NCBI RefSeq assembly: GCF_010122465.1
Contig: NZ_WLZY01000001.1
Coordinates: 1,211,010-1,275,009, forward strand
DNA: 64,000 bases
Source: Phytoactinopolyspora mesophila
GTDB lineage: Bacteria; Actinomycetota; Actinomycetes; Jiangellales; Jiangellaceae
Direction of reading: 5' to 3'
Position numbers and translations under genes: made by a program. Each line of letters opens with the position of its first letter. The stretch's first letter is position 1. The notes under the pieces are model-generated. The model worked only from the letters and a program-made list of their open reading frames with translations. It searched no databases and was not told the DNA's origin. This document shows positions 8,240 through 16,933 of this stretch, one piece after another.

Positions 8240-10012
8240 TCAGACGCGAGATGCACTGGGGTCATAGCCGTCGTGTCCGGTGTGCCAGGCGCGCCACAGC
8301 TTGGCATAGTGGCCGCCTGACCCGACGAGTTCGTCGTGGGTACCCAGCTCGACCAGTTCGCCTGCCTCCAGCACGGCGATCCGATCCGCGTCGTGGGCGG
8401 TCTGCAGGCGATGCGCGATGGCGATGACGGTGCGGCCGCGCAGTACCGCGGCCAGAGATCGCTCGGCATCCCTCGCTGTCCGCGGATCAAGCAGCGCCGT
8501 CGCCTCGTCCAAGATCACCGTATGCGGGCCGGCCAGCACAACCCGCGCCAACGCAACTTGCTGGGCACGCGCGCCATCAAGGCTGATCTCAGCACCAACC
8601 CCGGCATCCAGACCGTGCGGCACGTCATCGATCCAGGACGCGCCCACAGCCGCGAGCACACCACGCAGCTCCTCATCGCTCGCCTCCGGTCTTACCAAGC
8701 GCAGGTTGTCCCGTACCGTGCCACCGAAGACATGATGTTCCTGGGTCACGAGCACCACGTGTTCGCGGAGCAGGTCCGGCGACAGGTCCGCCACCGAAGC
8801 GCCGCCGACTGTCACCGATCCGGAATCCGGCCGGTCCAGCCCCGCCATCAGCCGCGCCAGGGTGGACTTCCCCGCCCCGGACGTTCCGATGACGGCCAGC
8901 CGCTCCCCCGGCCGTACCACCAGGTCCACGCCACGCAAGACGTCCCGCTCACCGTCGTAGGAGTAGTGGACGCCGCGCACCTCGATACGGTCGCCCTCAG
9001 GCACCGCTGCGGCCCGGGACTCTTCGCGCGGAACCTTGGCAAGACCTTCGACCCGCGCGTAGGACACCGCCGCGCCCTGCAATTGCTCGACCCACAAGGT
9101 CAGCGTGTCCAACGGGCCGGCCAGCTGCCGCAGGTACACCGTCGCGGTCACCACCACGCCGATGCTGACCAGCCCGTTCGCGTGAAGCGCGCCACCTACC
9201 AGGAGCACACCGGCAGGGGGCAGCGCAACCGAGATGTCGAACGACGGGAACAACACGGTCCGTAGCCGCAGCGTCCGCAGCCGGGCAGCCCGGACGTCGG
9301 CGATGGCGGCCTCCGCGGCCTCCGCCCGCCGGCGCTCCAGCCCGAGCATCTCGACGGTGCGGGCGCCCTTCGCGGTGCTGGTGACGACGTCGGCCAGTTG
9401 TGCACCGGCGGCGGCCTGGGCCAGGTAGGCCGGACGGGCCCGCCGGAGATACCAGCGCAACGCGACGCCCACACCGAGCAGGCATGCCAATCCGCACAGC
9501 CCCAGCAGCGGATCCAATACGAGTACCGCGACGATGATGAACAGGGCCTGGACAATGGCCACGACGACCTCGGGCACCGCCAGGCGCAATGTCATGGCGA
9601 CGACCGAGACGTCAGTGCTGCCGCGGGCGATCATTTCGCCCGCCGGAACGTGCTCCGCGACCGACGGAGGCAGTGCCAATGTGCGAGACAGGAACCGCTC
9701 ACGGACGCGCGCCGCAGTGCGCTCACCGAACCGGTAACCAACGCCGAGCGCCCACCGGGTCAGCACCGTCTGAGCGATGGTAAACACCAGGACGCCAAGC
9801 GCCAGCCGGTCCACGGTGCCGAGCACGTCGCCGGAACCATCCCGGACCGTGTCGACGATCCGGCCGAGCAGCCACGGCCCCACCAGTCCCGCTGCGGAGG
9901 CCAGGCTGTTGAGCATGATCAGACCGGCCACCGCACCGCGGTCAGCGCGCAGATCACCCCATGCCGCGGACCGGACTCCGGCCGTCCGCGCCACGGGAAG
10001 AGCCGCGCTCAC
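8240..10012 (-). CDS. ABC exporter half-transporter with intact Walker A and degenerate signature
   Basis: 590 residues: an N-terminal six-helix exporter membrane domain (about 1-310) then an ABC domain. Walker A is intact (GTSGAGKST, about 374) and Walker B plus catalytic Glu are intact (VILDEATALLD). The ABC signature is degenerate, LDGARAQQ instead of LSGGQ (about 477). Its start overlaps the stop of 10009-11754 (ATGA). The partner has the opposite defects, so the pair should form a heterodimer with one competent ATP site. Substrate unknown. Confidence 0.9.
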   Translation of the reverse strand: MSAALPVARTAGVRSAAWGDLRADRGAVAGLIMLNSLASAAGLVGPWLLGRIVDTVRDGSGDVLGTVDRLALGVLVFTIAQTVLTRWALGVGYRFGERTAARVRERFLSRTLALPPSVAEHVPAGEMIARGSTDVSVVAMTLRLAVPEVVVAIVQALFIIVAVLVLDPLLGLCGLACLLGVGVALRWYLRRARPAYLAQAAAGAQLADVVTSTAKGARTVEMLGLERRRAEAAEAAIADVRAARLRTLRLRTVLFPSFDISVALPPAGVLLVGGALHANGLVSIGVVVTATVYLRQLAGPLDTLTLWVEQLQGAAVSYARVEGLAKVPREESRAAAVPEGDRIEVRGVHYSYDGERDVLRGVDLVVRPGERLAVIGTSGAGKSTLARLMAGLDRPDSGSVTVGGASVADLSPDLLREHVVLVTQEHHVFGGTVRDNLRLVRPEASDEELRGVLAAVGASWIDDVPHGLDAGVGAEISLDGARAQQVALARVVLAGPHTVILDEATALLDPRTARDAERSLAAVLRGRTVIAIAHRLQTAHDADRIAVLEAGELVELGTHDELVGSGGHYAKLWRAWHTGHDGYDPSASRV

Positions 10013-11754
10013 GAGCTCACCTGTCCGCTCTGCACACGCGATACCAGGTCCCGGTATGCGGCGCTCTCTCGGACCAATTCCTCGTGGGTACCGGCACCCG
10101 CCACGTGACCGTCGACCAAGAAGATCACCTCGTCGGCCTGACTGAGAATCAGCGGCGAGGTGGTTGTGACCACCGTGGTCAGACCGCTGCGGGCCGTCTG
10201 CAATCGATCGACCGCGGCGGCCTCGGTATGCGCGTCGACCGCAGAGGTGGGTTCCACCGCCAGCAGCACCTCCGGTTGGGCGTAGACCACGCGAGCCAGC
10301 CGCAGCCGCTGCCGCTGACCACCTGACAGGGTGGTGCCGCCGGAGGCGACTGTGGTATCCAGCCCCTCTGGCAACGCCTCCACGACATCTTCAGCGACGG
10401 CAGTCCGCACAGCCTCGCGGATGCGGTCGTCGTCCGGCTCATACCGGCCCGCGACGATCTCCCGCACCGTGCCCGCGAACAACTCGGCGTCGTTGTCGGC
10501 AACAACCAGCCGCTTCCATGACCGCTCGGCTGCGACCACGGCACCGTGTACCCCATCCGCCGTCGCGTCGCCGCGCGCCGACCCGCCCAACCGCTCCACA
10601 ACCCCGGCTGTCTCGTCCGGTCGCCCGCTCACCAGAGCCGTGAACAGCCCGGGACGGACCACCACGCCCGACGTCGAATCGGCGAGCGGTTCACCACCGG
10701 CCCAGGGGCCGACCGCATCGCCGTCGTCATCGTGGGGGCGCACGTTGAGGAGGTCGACGATGCGCCTGCCCGCGACACGGGCACGAGCGATGTCACCACC
10801 ACCCTCGATCAGAGCCGACACCGGCACGAACAGCACGGCGACATAGCCATACACCGCGACCAGGTCTCCGATGGTGATCTCGCCTCGCGCGGCCATCCTC
10901 GCCGCCAGCCACAACACCACAGCGACAAACAGCGCAGGCAGGCCGCTCGCCAGCGCACTCACCCAGCTGGTGGGGCCGCTGACACGGTACCCGCGCCGCA
11001 CCAGCACCCGCGACTGCTGCCCGAAGCGCTCGGACACGAACTCCTTGCCCCCGAGACCGTTGAGCACCCGCAGCCCGCCCACGATGTCCACCAGGCGCGT
11101 GGTCAGCTGGCCTTGGTGTACGCGGTAATCCCCACCGGCCCGTTCGATCCGCCGCAGCAGCGGAGCGATGACGCCCGCCACCAAGGGCACGCCGGCGAGC
11201 ACCACCACAGCCAGCGACGGCGAGATCGTGAACAACACGACGGCGACCAGCGCGTAAGCCACGACCGCGCCGATACCCGGTCCGGTGACGGTCATCGACT
11301 GTGCCACAACCTGGACGTCGGTGACACCGATCGTCGCTACTTCGCCGGTGCCGACCCGCCGGGAGAATGTAGAGCCCAGCCGGGCGGTGTGCCGGACCAC
11401 CGCGCGCACGGTACGAAACGAGGCGTCCATACGCGCTCGTGTCATCATGCGGTGGCGCGAGATCGCCAAGACGGCAATGATCATGCCTATGCCCACAAGG
11501 ACGACAGACCACAAGACCAGGGCTGCCATGTCTCCAGCGACCAGACCATCGTCCACCGCACGCGCCAGCACCCACGGAGGCACGGCCAGGCTGACCATCC
11601 AGCAACTGCCCAGGACAGCACCCGCCGCTACGCGGCGTGCCTGTGATCGGGCAAGCCAGAACAGGAAACGCAGCGGGCTTCTGGTGTCGCGGCGCGCTGG
11701 AGACACCCAGTCCTCATCCACGGGTTCCCTGGACGCAAGACCGAGCCCCATCAC
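10009..11754 (-). CDS. ABC exporter half-transporter with degenerate Walker A and intact signature
   Basis: 581 residues with an exporter-type membrane domain and a C-terminal ABC-like domain. Where Walker A belongs (about residue 370) the sequence is ALVSGRPDETAGV, lacking GxxGxGKS/T. The signature TTLSGGQRQRLRLARV is perfect, and Walker B is altered to VLLAVEPTSAVD (Asp to Val). It is translated first and overlaps the next gene by 4 nt. This subunit should supply the signature motif to the single active site and have no ATPase site of its own. Confidence 0.88.
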   Translation of the reverse strand: MMGLGLASREPVDEDWVSPARRDTRSPLRFLFWLARSQARRVAAGAVLGSCWMVSLAVPPWVLARAVDDGLVAGDMAALVLWSVVLVGIGMIIAVLAISRHRMMTRARMDASFRTVRAVVRHTARLGSTFSRRVGTGEVATIGVTDVQVVAQSMTVTGPGIGAVVAYALVAVVLFTISPSLAVVVLAGVPLVAGVIAPLLRRIERAGGDYRVHQGQLTTRLVDIVGGLRVLNGLGGKEFVSERFGQQSRVLVRRGYRVSGPTSWVSALASGLPALFVAVVLWLAARMAARGEITIGDLVAVYGYVAVLFVPVSALIEGGGDIARARVAGRRIVDLLNVRPHDDDGDAVGPWAGGEPLADSTSGVVVRPGLFTALVSGRPDETAGVVERLGGSARGDATADGVHGAVVAAERSWKRLVVADNDAELFAGTVREIVAGRYEPDDDRIREAVRTAVAEDVVEALPEGLDTTVASGGTTLSGGQRQRLRLARVVYAQPEVLLAVEPTSAVDAHTEAAAVDRLQTARSGLTTVVTTTSPLILSQADEVIFLVDGHVAGAGTHEELVRESAAYRDLVSRVQSGQVSS

Positions 11755-11947
11755 AGCACCCTAGTGTCGAGGACCGGACCCAAGCGCACCCGGTCGCGCT
11801 CGAAGTGCCGAACCGAGCCCAATCGGACGTCACGCTCCCCTGGCACCCCCTGCCTGGCGACCGGTCCGGGTACAGCAAGCTAGAACCACACGCCGCGACA
11901 CGGGGCTTGTCTTCGGCCGAATCCCTACTCGATCTGGAGGTCCGCAC

Positions 11948-12334
11948 ATGGCCAGTAAGTTCACCGAGCTCGCGATCGACTGTGCCGACCCCCACAGCCT
12001 CGCCCGGTTCTGGTGCTCGGTGCTTGACTACGAGGTGCAAGACGAAGACGAGGGACTTGTCATTATCGGCTCGCCTTTGGCGCCTGAAGGCAAACACCGG
12101 CCCGGCCCGGTGCCACCGACGTTGACATTCGCGCACGTGCCCGAGGGCAAAACCATCAAGAACAGGCTCCACCTCGACGTCAACCCCACCGACAGGAATC
12201 AAGAGGACGAGGTCCGTCGCCTCCTCGAACTAGGTGCCCGGCGCGTCGACGTCGGCCAGGGCGACGAAAGCTGGGTCGTTCTGGCCGACCCGGAGGGGAA
12301 CGAGTTCTGCGTCCTCGCCGGCCGCTTCCCCTGA
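11948..12334 (+). CDS. VOC (glyoxalase/bleomycin-resistance fold) family protein
   Basis: 128 residues, a single VOC module typical of small actinobacterial homologues: FTELAIDCADPHSLARFWC at the start, RLHLDVNPTDR in the middle and LADPEGNEFCVL at the end. These are the beta-alpha-beta-beta-beta metal-binding positions of the fold. A strong GGAGG lies just upstream of the ATG. Substrate not predictable. It is a single-gene unit; the adjacent downstream DNA is a recD fragment. Confidence 0.85.
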   Translation: MASKFTELAIDCADPHSLARFWCSVLDYEVQDEDEGLVIIGSPLAPEGKHRPGPVPPTLTFAHVPEGKTIKNRLHLDVNPTDRNQEDEVRRLLELGARRVDVGQGDESWVVLADPEGNEFCVLAGRFP

Positions 12335-12387
12335 CCGGAAGGCCGTGCATCGGGCCGCCTCTATGTTCCAAGCGAGTTGAAGCTTCG

Positions 12388-12686
12388 ACATCAACAGCTC
12401 CCGCGGCCGGCTCGACTTCTCCCCTGCCCGGCTCGGCAACGTCCAGACGCTGCACGCCATGACCATCCACAAAGCCCAGGGCAGCCAGGCCACCGAGGTC
12501 ACCGTGCTAATGCCCGGCGAAGAGTCCCGGCTACTCACCCGCGAACTCTTCTACACAGCGATCACCCGCGCCGAGGACCAAGTCCGGGTCGTGGGTAACG
12601 AGGACGCCGTGCGCGCCGCGCTCGGACGCCGAGCGGTACGTGCGACCGGCCTCCGGCAACGTCTGACCGACACCAGTCGCCAGTGA
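12388..12686 (+). pseudogene. Truncated second copy of the recD 3' end
   Basis: The first ~145 bp (12388-12532) are identical to recD 2112-2256. Similarity then falls but the reading frame and protein sequence stay conserved through TELFYTAITRAED-like and ATGLRQRL motifs to a TGA at 12686. An in-frame TGA at 12378 just upstream and the absence of all helicase motifs except the last show it is a fragment, not a gene. The abrupt identity boundary suggests recombination or gene conversion with recD. Confidence 0.88.
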
Positions 12687-12735
12687 TGCCGCCTCGACAG
12701 CAGTCGTGACATTCCTTCGGTTGATCTCCCCAGGC

Positions 12736-12805
12736 AGCTTCGTGGCCTCACGTAACGTTTCGGGGCCCTGGCGGCGCTTGAAACGTTACGCCAGGCCACG
12801 AAGCT
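12736..12805. repeat. Palindromic repeat family A, copy 2
   Basis: Imperfect inverted repeat. The left arm AGCTTCGTGGCCTCACGTAA continues into CGTTTC; the right arm begins GAAACGTTACG and ends GGCCACGAAGCT. It lies 50 bp beyond the stop of the recD fragment and between convergent transcription units (recD fragment and kdgD). Confidence 0.85.
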
Positions 12806-12833
12806 CAATTCTCGACATCGATGCCGAGCATGC

Positions 12834-13814
12834 TCATTCGGCCAGCTCCGCGGCCAGGCGCCGGCCGTCGTCGAGCAGGGCGGCAAGCCGCTCGCGTTGC
12901 TCCGGACTCGGATCGACCAACGGCGGGCGCACGGATCCTGCGGCGGTGCCACCGAGCACCACCCCGGCCTTGATGAGGGCGACGGCGAAGCCGGGCACCT
13001 CGTCGCGAAGCTGGACGAGCGGGGTGTAGAAGCCGTCGAGCAGCCGCCGCTGCGCGTCATCGTCGCCGCGATGGTACGCACCGTAGAACGCGGTCGCGAT
13101 GTCAGGCGCCATCGCGAAGGCCGCGGAGGAATACATCGGCACGCCGATCGCGCGGTACGCCGCCTGGCTCGCCTCCGCCGTGAGCAAGCCGTTGAAGAAG
13201 AGCATCTCCGGACGACGCGAGCGGGCCTCGTTCACGAACTGCTGCATGACGGCGACGTCGCCGACGCCGTCCTTGATGCCCGCGAGGTTCGGGATATCGA
13301 TGAGACGCCGCACTGAGTCGAGAGTGAGGCGGGACGGACCGCGGTGATAGGCGATCACCGGTAGCGAGCTGGCGTCAGCGATCGCCGTGATGTAGCGCTC
13401 CGTTCCAGACGGCGGCCCCTGCACAAGGTAGGGCGGCAACACGAGCAGCGCGTCGGCGCCGGCTTCCTCCGCCTGGCGCACACACTGCAGGGCGTGCCCG
13501 AGCGGTCCCCCGACCCCGGCGACGACGGGCACCCGGGAGGCGGTGACGGCAACGCCAATTTCCACCACGCGGCGGTGCTCCTCGACGGATAGGGCGTGGA
13601 ACTCGCCGGTCCCACACGCGACAAAGACCGCGCCGGCACCCGCGCCCGCACCCCCGTCGATGTGCCGGGTGAGCGCCTCCTCGTCGATGCGATCGCCGTC
13701 GTCGAAGCAGGTGACCGGGAAGAACAGCACGCCGCTGAGCTCGGGCAGCCCGGCTGAGGCGGGAGCGGTGGAATCGGTGGCGGCGAAGGTCGGGCGGGTG
13801 ATGGCAGACGTCAT
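12834..13814 (-). CDS. kdgD: 5-dehydro-4-deoxyglucarate dehydratase (DapA superfamily)
   Basis: 326 residues, a class I aldolase-type TIM barrel. Diagnostic stretches are LFFPVTCFDDGDRID, FVACGTGEFHALS, LLVLPPYLVQG, the Schiff-base Lys in LAGIKDGVGD, and SVRPPLVDPSPEQ near the end, all as in KdgD rather than DapA. It dehydrates and decarboxylates 5-keto-4-deoxyglucarate to 2-oxoglutarate semialdehyde. It follows gudD directly (stop of gudD 1 nt before this start), so the enzyme for the previous step is co-expressed. Confidence 0.88.
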   Translation of the reverse strand: MTSAITRPTFAATDSTAPASAGLPELSGVLFFPVTCFDDGDRIDEEALTRHIDGGAGAGAGAVFVACGTGEFHALSVEEHRRVVEIGVAVTASRVPVVAGVGGPLGHALQCVRQAEEAGADALLVLPPYLVQGPPSGTERYITAIADASSLPVIAYHRGPSRLTLDSVRRLIDIPNLAGIKDGVGDVAVMQQFVNEARSRRPEMLFFNGLLTAEASQAAYRAIGVPMYSSAAFAMAPDIATAFYGAYHRGDDDAQRRLLDGFYTPLVQLRDEVPGFAVALIKAGVVLGGTAAGSVRPPLVDPSPEQRERLAALLDDGRRLAAELAE

Positions 13815-13815
13815 A

Positions 13816-15066
13816 TCAGAACCTCGGCAGTATGGGGTCGTAATCGGGCTGGAATCGGCGCATGTATCCGGTGTCGTCGCGTTCAGCGCGGCCCGAGTCG
13901 AGGAAGACCTGGTGCTGGCGCTCGAGTGCCGTCTCGTCGAGCTCTACGCCGAGGCCAGGAGCATGCGGGACGGTGATGCTGCCGTCCACGATCTCGAGCC
14001 CGCCGGGTCGGACGACGTCGTCGCCGCGGTTCCACGGGTAGTGCGTGTCGCACGCGTAAGCCAACGCCGGCGTCGCCGCGGCGACGTGCGTCATCGCGGC
14101 GAGCGAGATCCCCAAGTGGGAGTTGGAGTGCATGGAGACGCCGATGCCGAAGGTCTCGCAGATCGCGCCGAGCTCGCGGGTCCGGCGTAGTCCACCCCAG
14201 TAGTGGTGGTCGGAGAGGACGATCTGCACGGCATCGGTGCGCACCGCCTCTGGGATGTGCTCGAAGGCGACGACGCACATGTTGGTGGCGAGCGGCAGAT
14301 CGATCTCGGCGGCCACCGCGGACATTCCAGGGATGGTGAGCACCGGGTCCTCGAAATACTCGAGTGCCGGCCCGAGCTCGCGGGCGACTCGGACCGCGGT
14401 CTCGTGCGTCCACGCTCCGTTGGGATCGATGCGCAGCGGGTGCTCGGGGAATGCTTCGGCGAGGGCACGCACGGCGGCGATCTCCTGGTCGGGCGGGAAG
14501 ACGCCAGCCTTGAGCTTGATGGAGCCGAAGCCGTAGCGCTCGATGAGCAGGTGCGCCTGCTTCACGATGCCGTCGGGGTCGAGCGCCTCGCCCCACTCAT
14601 CGGCCACGCCGGGTTTCCCGGTCGTTGGGTCCGGATGGGCCGCCCATTTGTAGAACAGGTACGCGCTGTAGGGCACCGCGTCGCGGACCCGACCGCCGAG
14701 CAGCTCGACGACGGGGCGCTCCATCAGGTGCCCCTGGGCGTCCAGGCAGGCGACCTCGATCGGTGAGAACACGGTGCGCCGGTCGCGTCGGGAGACCGGC
14801 CCCGCGTCACCGCCCAGTGCCTCGCTGACCGCCTGCTCGATCGCGCTGGTGTCGAAGACGCTGCGGCCGATGACGGCCGTGCGCACAGACTCGAGTAAGC
14901 CGAGCATACGACGGCCGCCGCTGCCCTCCCCGAGCCCGATGAGGCCGCCGTCGACGACGAGGCGGACAACGGTGCGCAGAGCCAGCGGCTCGTGCACCCC
15001 GTCGGCATTGAGCAGCGGCGGATCGCGAAAGGCGATCGGGGTGATGACAAGGTCGCGGATGATCAC
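13816..15066 (-). CDS. gudD: Glucarate dehydratase (enolase superfamily)
   Basis: 416 residues with the enolase-superfamily layout. Catalytic Lys is in SIKLKAGVF; metal-ligand motifs are RIDPNGAW and EYFEDP, with a further candidate ligand Asn in LATNMCVV. A general-base His lies in MHSNSHLGIS, and SDHHYWGG is typical of glucarate dehydratases. Catalyses D-glucarate (or galactarate) to 5-keto-4-deoxyglucarate. Located between the sugar transporter genes and kdgD in one operon. Whether it prefers glucarate or galactarate cannot be decided from sequence. Confidence 0.87.
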   Translation of the reverse strand: MIIRDLVITPIAFRDPPLLNADGVHEPLALRTVVRLVVDGGLIGLGEGSGGRRMLGLLESVRTAVIGRSVFDTSAIEQAVSEALGGDAGPVSRRDRRTVFSPIEVACLDAQGHLMERPVVELLGGRVRDAVPYSAYLFYKWAAHPDPTTGKPGVADEWGEALDPDGIVKQAHLLIERYGFGSIKLKAGVFPPDQEIAAVRALAEAFPEHPLRIDPNGAWTHETAVRVARELGPALEYFEDPVLTIPGMSAVAAEIDLPLATNMCVVAFEHIPEAVRTDAVQIVLSDHHYWGGLRRTRELGAICETFGIGVSMHSNSHLGISLAAMTHVAAATPALAYACDTHYPWNRGDDVVRPGGLEIVDGSITVPHAPGLGVELDETALERQHQVFLDSGRAERDDTGYMRRFQPDYDPILPRF

Positions 15067-15068
15067 GG

Positions 15069-15971
15069 TCAGCCTTTCGTCGCACCGGAGGTGATACCGC
15101 GGATGAGACTCCGCTGCATGAGCAAGTACACGAGGAGGCTCGGTAGCAGCGCCAGCAACGCGCCGACGAGGAGCACACCGGTACCTACCTGCGCGTCGAC
15201 GCGGAGGATACTGAGCGCCACCGTGAGTGTGTAGTCATTGGGACTGTCCGCGGCGATGAGCGGCAGCAGGTACTGGTCCCAGATCATCATGAAACCGAAG
15301 ATCGTGATGACGCCGAGCACAGGACGCGACAGCGGCAGGATGACACCCCAGAGCATGCGCAGCTCGCCGACGCCGTCGAGTCGTGCCGCCTCCTCGATCT
15401 CGCGGGGAATCTCCTTCATGAATTCGCTCATGATCAGGATCGAGAAGCCCCACACGGCCACCGGCAGGATGACACCCCAGGGCGTGCCGCGCAGGCTGAT
15501 GCCGATGAGTGGCAGGTCTCCGATCACCTGGGACAGCGGGATCGCGATGACCTCCTCCGGCAGCATCATCGTGAGCAGGAAGAGCATGAGGACGACGCTC
15601 TGGCCACGGAATCGGTGCCGCGCGAGCGCGTAGGCGGCAAGCACTGAGACCACGATCTGAATCATCAGACCGACGCCGACGATGACGAAAGAGTTGAGGA
15701 AGTAGCGCCAGATGCCCTTGTCGGTCGCGACCCGGAACGGATCGAGCGAGGGCTCGGCCGGCCAGATGCTGAGGCTGGTCGAGTCGACACGAGCGTCGAA
15801 GGCGCCGGAGATGATCGTGACGAAGGGTACAGCGAAGATGGCCAGGGCGAGCACCGCGAGGATCGTGCGCACGACGTTGGAGACGCGGAAACCGGGTTTC
15901 CAGCCCAGGGCACTGTCGAACTGGGTCGCGGCGGCGCTGGGCCTGCGCGGGCGATCGACGTCGGCGGTCAT
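15069..15971 (-). CDS. Carbohydrate ABC transporter permease (MalG type)
   Basis: The ATG at 15971 (MTADVDRP) overlaps the stop of the preceding permease gene; the frame upstream of it lies inside that gene. 300 residues with six membrane segments and the EAA loop EEAARLDGVGELRMLWGVILP, which contacts the ATPase. C-terminus MQRSLIRGITSGATKG is typical of sugar-importer permeases. No ATPase gene is present in the locus, so a shared MsiK-like ATPase is expected. Confidence 0.9.
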   Translation of the reverse strand: MTADVDRPRRPSAAATQFDSALGWKPGFRVSNVVRTILAVLALAIFAVPFVTIISGAFDARVDSTSLSIWPAEPSLDPFRVATDKGIWRYFLNSFVIVGVGLMIQIVVSVLAAYALARHRFRGQSVVLMLFLLTMMLPEEVIAIPLSQVIGDLPLIGISLRGTPWGVILPVAVWGFSILIMSEFMKEIPREIEEAARLDGVGELRMLWGVILPLSRPVLGVITIFGFMMIWDQYLLPLIAADSPNDYTLTVALSILRVDAQVGTGVLLVGALLALLPSLLVYLLMQRSLIRGITSGATKG

Positions 15972-16933
15972 CGCGACTCCTTCCGGCTGGTGAGGACCCG
16001 GACCCCGATGGTGAGCGCGAGGGTGGTGATGAGCAGCAGCACCGATGCCGCCGACGCCACGCCCAGGTCGTTGGAGTTGAAGCCGAGCGAGTACACGCGC
16101 GTCATCCACACCTCGGTGCTGCCAGCTGGGCCGCCACCGGTGAGGACATAGATCTCGGTAAACATCCGCAGGCTGCGGATGGCCGCGAGGGTGAGCACGA
16201 CGGACACCGCGGGGCGCAGCGCGGGCAGCACGATGGAGCGCAGGCGCTGCAGGGTGTTCGCACCGTCCACCGCGGCCGATTCGTAGAGTTCGCGGTTGAC
16301 GCCGGTGAGTCCCGCCAGGATGATCACCATGTTATAGGGCGCGGCGGTCCAGATGCCGACGACGGCCACCCACCACAACGCGGTGTTCGGATCGCTGAGG
16401 AATTGCTGGGCCGGCAACCCGAGCGTCGTGAGCACCGAGTTGATGAAGCCTGCTTCGGTCGGGAAGTAGAGGATGCGCCAGATCTCGCCTACGACGGCGA
16501 TCGCCGTGACAACGGGGAGGAACACCCCGGTGCGAACGAGCCATAGCCGGCGGGTCTGCCCCTCGAGCAGGAGCGCGAGCAGCGCTCCGAGGACAAGCGC
16601 CCCGGTGGTCTGCACGACGGCCAGGAATATGGTGTGGCGGAAGGCGTCCTGGAATCGGGAGTCACCGAGCACCGCGGCGTAGTTGTCGAAGCCGACGAAT
16701 ATGTCCCCGAGGAACGGGCGTACCTCGAAGACGCTCATCCGGAAGCCCTCGATCATCGGGATGAACTTGAACGTGAGGGCGAGGATGAGCCCGGGCACAA
16801 GGAACAGCCACGGGATGAGCGCGCGCCGCCCGCCCCAGCGGGGCCGGCGGCCTCGGCCGGGCCGGCCCGGCACGGAGCGCAGAGGCTCCGAGACAGGCCG
16901 GGTGCCGGCCGCGTCGGTGGCGGGGGTGGTCAC
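15968..16933 (-). CDS. Carbohydrate ABC transporter permease (MalF type)
   Basis: The GTG start at 16933 overlaps the binding-protein stop (GTGA). 321 residues: a basic Pro/Arg-rich N-terminal tail, six membrane segments and the EAA loop YESAAVDGANTLQRLRSIVLP. It pairs with the MalG-type permease to form the channel. Second gene of the uronate/aldarate uptake operon. Confidence 0.9.
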   Translation of the reverse strand: MTTPATDAAGTRPVSEPLRSVPGRPGRGRRPRWGGRRALIPWLFLVPGLILALTFKFIPMIEGFRMSVFEVRPFLGDIFVGFDNYAAVLGDSRFQDAFRHTIFLAVVQTTGALVLGALLALLLEGQTRRLWLVRTGVFLPVVTAIAVVGEIWRILYFPTEAGFINSVLTTLGLPAQQFLSDPNTALWWVAVVGIWTAAPYNMVIILAGLTGVNRELYESAAVDGANTLQRLRSIVLPALRPAVSVVLTLAAIRSLRMFTEIYVLTGGGPAGSTEVWMTRVYSLGFNSNDLGVASAASVLLLITTLALTIGVRVLTSRKESR

